Shown: positions 5,343-7,417 of the stretch, one piece after another
How positions within the stretch are numbered: the first letter of the stretch is position 1
Layout: each line of letters opens with the position of its first letter
Assembly (NCBI GenBank): GCA_025929005.1
Contig: JAICND010000064.1
Span: 1 to 7,417, forward strand
DNA: 7,417 nucleotides
Reading direction: 5' to 3'
DNA from: Acidimicrobiia bacterium
GTDB taxonomy: Bacteria; Actinomycetota; Acidimicrobiia; Spongiisociales; ZC4RG35
Position numbers and translations under genes: made by a program
Notes under the pieces: model-generated
Databases searched by the model: none
Seen by the model: the letters and a program-made list of their open reading frames with translations, nothing else
What the model was told of the DNA's origin: nothing

Positions 5343-7417
5343 ATGCTGGACGGAGCGATGCTGATCGATGATCGTGGGATCCAGATCCGCGTCCTCGGAC
5401 CGGTCGAGGTGATCACCAAGAATGGCATCGCCCAACTAGGAGGCCCCAAGCAACGAGCCCTTCTCGCCATGCTCGCCGCCCGAGCGGGCCGGGTAGTCAC
5501 AACCAACGACCTGATTGACGGGATATGGGGCGAAGAACCCCCAAACGAGGTCTTGAACTCCATTCACACCTACGTCTCTCACCTCCGTACCATCATCGAC
5601 CAACCGATCGAACGTCGAGGGTCCGGGTACCTCCTCGGGGCCGAGCCTGCCCAGATCGATGCCAACGTATTTGAAGAAGCGTTGGAAACAGGTCGCCGGG
5701 ATCTGGTCGCCAATCCCACGGCAGCAAGCGATCGATTGCGGTTCGCTCTGGCTTTGTGGAGAGGGGGAGCGTACGCCGATGTGGCCGACTTTCCCGGAAT
5801 GGTTGCCGAAGCGCAAAGACTTTCCGAGCTGAGGCTTTCGGCGGTGGAAGCGAGGGTCGAGGCCGATTTGAGTCTGGGTCGTCACGCCGCCCTGATTGGC
5901 GAGCTCGAATCCCTGACCACCGAGTATCCCCTCCGAGAGTCACTGCGGGCCAAACACATGCTCGCCCTTTACCGGGACGGGCGGCAGGCTGACGCATTGC
6001 GGGCCTTTCGTCGCACCGAGGAGTACCTGCGGGAAGAACTAGGGATTGACCCGTCATTGGAGCTGCAGGAACTCGAGTCGAGGATCCTCAACCACGATTA
6101 CACGCTGATTCACAGTCGGGAGGTGGTCAGCGAGCAGGTCGCCCTTCTTTTCACGGACATCGTCCATTCGACGCTGCTTTGGGAGTCCAATCCGGCGGTG
6201 ATGCAGGCGGCACTCGCCCGCCACGACGATCTGCTTCAGGCGGCTATCGAATCGGCCGCCGGCACCGTGATCAAGGGCCTGGGCGATGGCTTCATCGCAG
6301 CTTTCGCCGAGCCGGCCTTGGCTGCACGGGCGGCGGTGGCGGCGCAGCAGGCGCTTGCCGGCGTTGACTGGTCCCCACTCGACTTCTCGGTGCGAATGGC
6401 GCTCGACACTGGGGACGTGGAGCGCCGCGGAGGCGATCTCTTCGGATCGCCGATGAACCGCGGATCCCGACTTCTTAACGCCGCTCACGGCGGGCAGATC
6501 CTTTTGTCGAACGAAGTGCAAGCAGAGATCAAGAGAGACGCCGGTACCCAAATCAAAAGCCTCGGTGAGCACCGGTTCAAGGGTTTGGGAGCACCAATTG
6601 AGGTCTTCCAGCTCCTGGCTAGCGGGCTTCGCGTCGAGTTTCCAGCCCCTCGAACGTCTTCTGCTGGCATGGAGCTCGACCGTAGCTTCGGTGATTCGAT
6701 CCGCGGCTATGAGCTGCGGGAAAGAATTGGTAGGGGGGCCTTCGCCACGGTCTATCGGGGGTTTCAGCCCTCGATCGGCCGGGAAGTCGCTATCAAGATA
6801 GTCAAGCCCGAATTCGCCAATCACCCTGCCTTTGTCCGCCGGTTCGAGTCCGAGGCTCGTTTTGTCGCTTCGCTTGAGCACCCCCACATCGTTTCGGTCT
6901 ACGACTACTGGCGCGACGCTGACGGCGCCTACGTAGTTGGCCCTTTCTTGGCTGGTAGAAGCCTGGCCGACGCCGTATTCGCCACGATGACCCGCGACCA
7001 GGTGATGAAGATCGCCTCCCAGGTGGGTTCGGCGCTGTCATATGCCCACCGCCAGGGTGTCCTTCACCGTGACATCAAGCCAGCCAATGTCCTCCTCGAC
7101 CGTGATGGCAACGCGTACCTGGCAGATTTCGGTATCGCCGCCCGGGCCGTGGAAGAAGCGACCGGAGTGGTGTCGCAATCAGCCGGCTACCGAGCGCCCG
7201 AGGACCAAAGGGGGGAGGCGGTGGACCTCCATTCCGATATCTACAGCCTGGCGGCGTTGATAGCCCATCTGCTCACTGGGCGTCAACCGGGCGACTTCGA
7301 TTTCGACGGTCTGGACCCGCAATTGCGACATGCTCTTGACCACGGGCTTGCCCCGGATCCGCGGAGCCGACCGGAGAGCGTTGACCAGTTCCTCGAGTTG
7401 CTTGCCGGTGCGGGAGC
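5343..7417 (+). CDS. SARP/BTAD regulator fused to adenylyl cyclase and Ser/Thr kinase domains (3' end outside window)
   Basis: 691 residues are visible and the frame is open at the right edge. Residues about 14-97 form the OmpR-like winged-helix of SARP regulators (IRVLGPVEV, LLAMLAARAGRVVTTNDLIDGIWG, GSGYLLG). Residues about 104-250 form the BTAD helical domain, ending in YLREELGIDPSLELQELE. Residues about 265-390 form a class III nucleotidyl cyclase: metal-binding D272 (FTDI) and D315 (GLGDGF), purine-selecting K311 and D365 (GDLFG), and transition-state N372 and R376. The Lys/Asp pair predicts ATP as substrate. Residues about 455-680 form a Hanks-type kinase: GRGAFATVY loop (463-471), K485, E504, HRDIKPAN with D577/K579/N582, DFG at 595-597, APE at 618-620 and D632. 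All key residues are kept. An alternative start is the ATG at 5358, preceded by GGACGGAG. Related proteins often continue into an nSTAND ATPase and WD40 repeats; that cannot be seen here. It is probably cytoplasmic, as no membrane segment is visible. Confidence 0.94.
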   Translation, partial: MLDGAMLIDDRGIQIRVLGPVEVITKNGIAQLGGPKQRALLAMLAARAGRVVTTNDLIDGIWGEEPPNEVLNSIHTYVSHLRTIIDQPIERRGSGYLLGAEPAQIDANVFEEALETGRRDLVANPTAASDRLRFALALWRGGAYADVADFPGMVAEAQRLSELRLSAVEARVEADLSLGRHAALIGELESLTTEYPLRESLRAKHMLALYRDGRQADALRAFRRTEEYLREELGIDPSLELQELESRILNHDYTLIHSREVVSEQVALLFTDIVHSTLLWESNPAVMQAALARHDDLLQAAIESAAGTVIKGLGDGFIAAFAEPALAARAAVAAQQALAGVDWSPLDFSVRMALDTGDVERRGGDLFGSPMNRGSRLLNAAHGGQILLSNEVQAEIKRDAGTQIKSLGEHRFKGLGAPIEVFQLLASGLRVEFPAPRTSSAGMELDRSFGDSIRGYELRERIGRGAFATVYRGFQPSIGREVAIKIVKPEFANHPAFVRRFESEARFVASLEHPHIVSVYDYWRDADGAYVVGPFLAGRSLADAVFATMTRDQVMKIASQVGSALSYAHRQGVLHRDIKPANVLLDRDGNAYLADFGIAARAVEEATGVVSQSAGYRAPEDQRGEAVDLHSDIYSLAALIAHLLTGRQPGDFDFDGLDPQLRHALDHGLAPDPRSRPESVDQFLELLAGAG

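Noticed and set aside
5115..5435. Minus-strand frame partly in the intergenic region
   Set aside because: Its first part overlaps the regulator's N-terminus, no ribosome site precedes the inner ATG at 5309, and no motif is recognisable.
5436..6057. Two minus-strand frames of about 150 residues
   Set aside because: They overlap the SARP and BTAD coding sequence, which is clearly the real frame; they are products of high GC content.
6054..6887. 277-residue open frame on the minus strand
   Set aside because: Antisense to the cyclase and kinase domains, whose plus-strand frame keeps all catalytic motifs. The minus frame shows no family features and no start signal.
1..7417. CRISPR array, rRNA or insertion sequence
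   Set aside because: No regularly spaced repeats, rRNA-like segments, transposase motifs or paired terminal repeats were seen.

Overview
This looks like chromosomal DNA from a high-GC Gram-positive bacterium, most likely an actinobacterium. The lineage is an inference from three things: a SARP/BTAD-type regulator fused to signalling domains, actinobacterial-style lipoproteins with a Thr/Pro linker, and a bacterial translin-family protein. An Acidimicrobiia-like group would fit, but the window alone cannot fix it.

Left part (1-1990): the 3' end of a translin-family gene with a hairpin terminator, an intact tRNA-Ala(CGC) with encoded CCA, and a minus-strand polytopic membrane protein resembling heme-copper oxidase subunit I but lacking part of the usual metal-ligand set. 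Upstream of that gene lies a cluster of four inverted repeats.

Middle part (2004-3195): two gene remnants meet head to head. On the minus strand is the C-terminal half of a vanadium-dependent haloperoxidase-like protein. On the plus strand is the last WD40 unit and tail of a large WD40 signalling protein. Both lack their 5' parts, as expected if one deletion removed the divergent promoter region and the start of both genes. A 250-base non-coding stretch with two hairpins follows.

Right part (3196-7417): two minus-strand lipoprotein genes, a small unknown with two mature cysteines and a class C beta-lactamase-like serine hydrolase. They share a related promoter, 5' leader and signal peptide. 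Divergent from them is a plus-strand gene that runs off the right edge. Its 691 visible residues hold a SARP DNA-binding domain, a BTAD domain, a class III adenylyl cyclase domain and a Ser/Thr kinase domain, with the catalytic residues of both enzyme domains kept.

The two lipoprotein promoters carry TCAAGA-like direct repeats 11 bp apart, ending 8-9 bp before a -10-like hexamer. That geometry is known for SARP-controlled promoters. The working model is that the fused regulator controls the adjacent lipoprotein genes, linking DNA binding, cAMP synthesis and protein phosphorylation. The WD40 remnant may be the tail of a decayed paralogue of this regulator, itself once divergent from the haloperoxidase gene.
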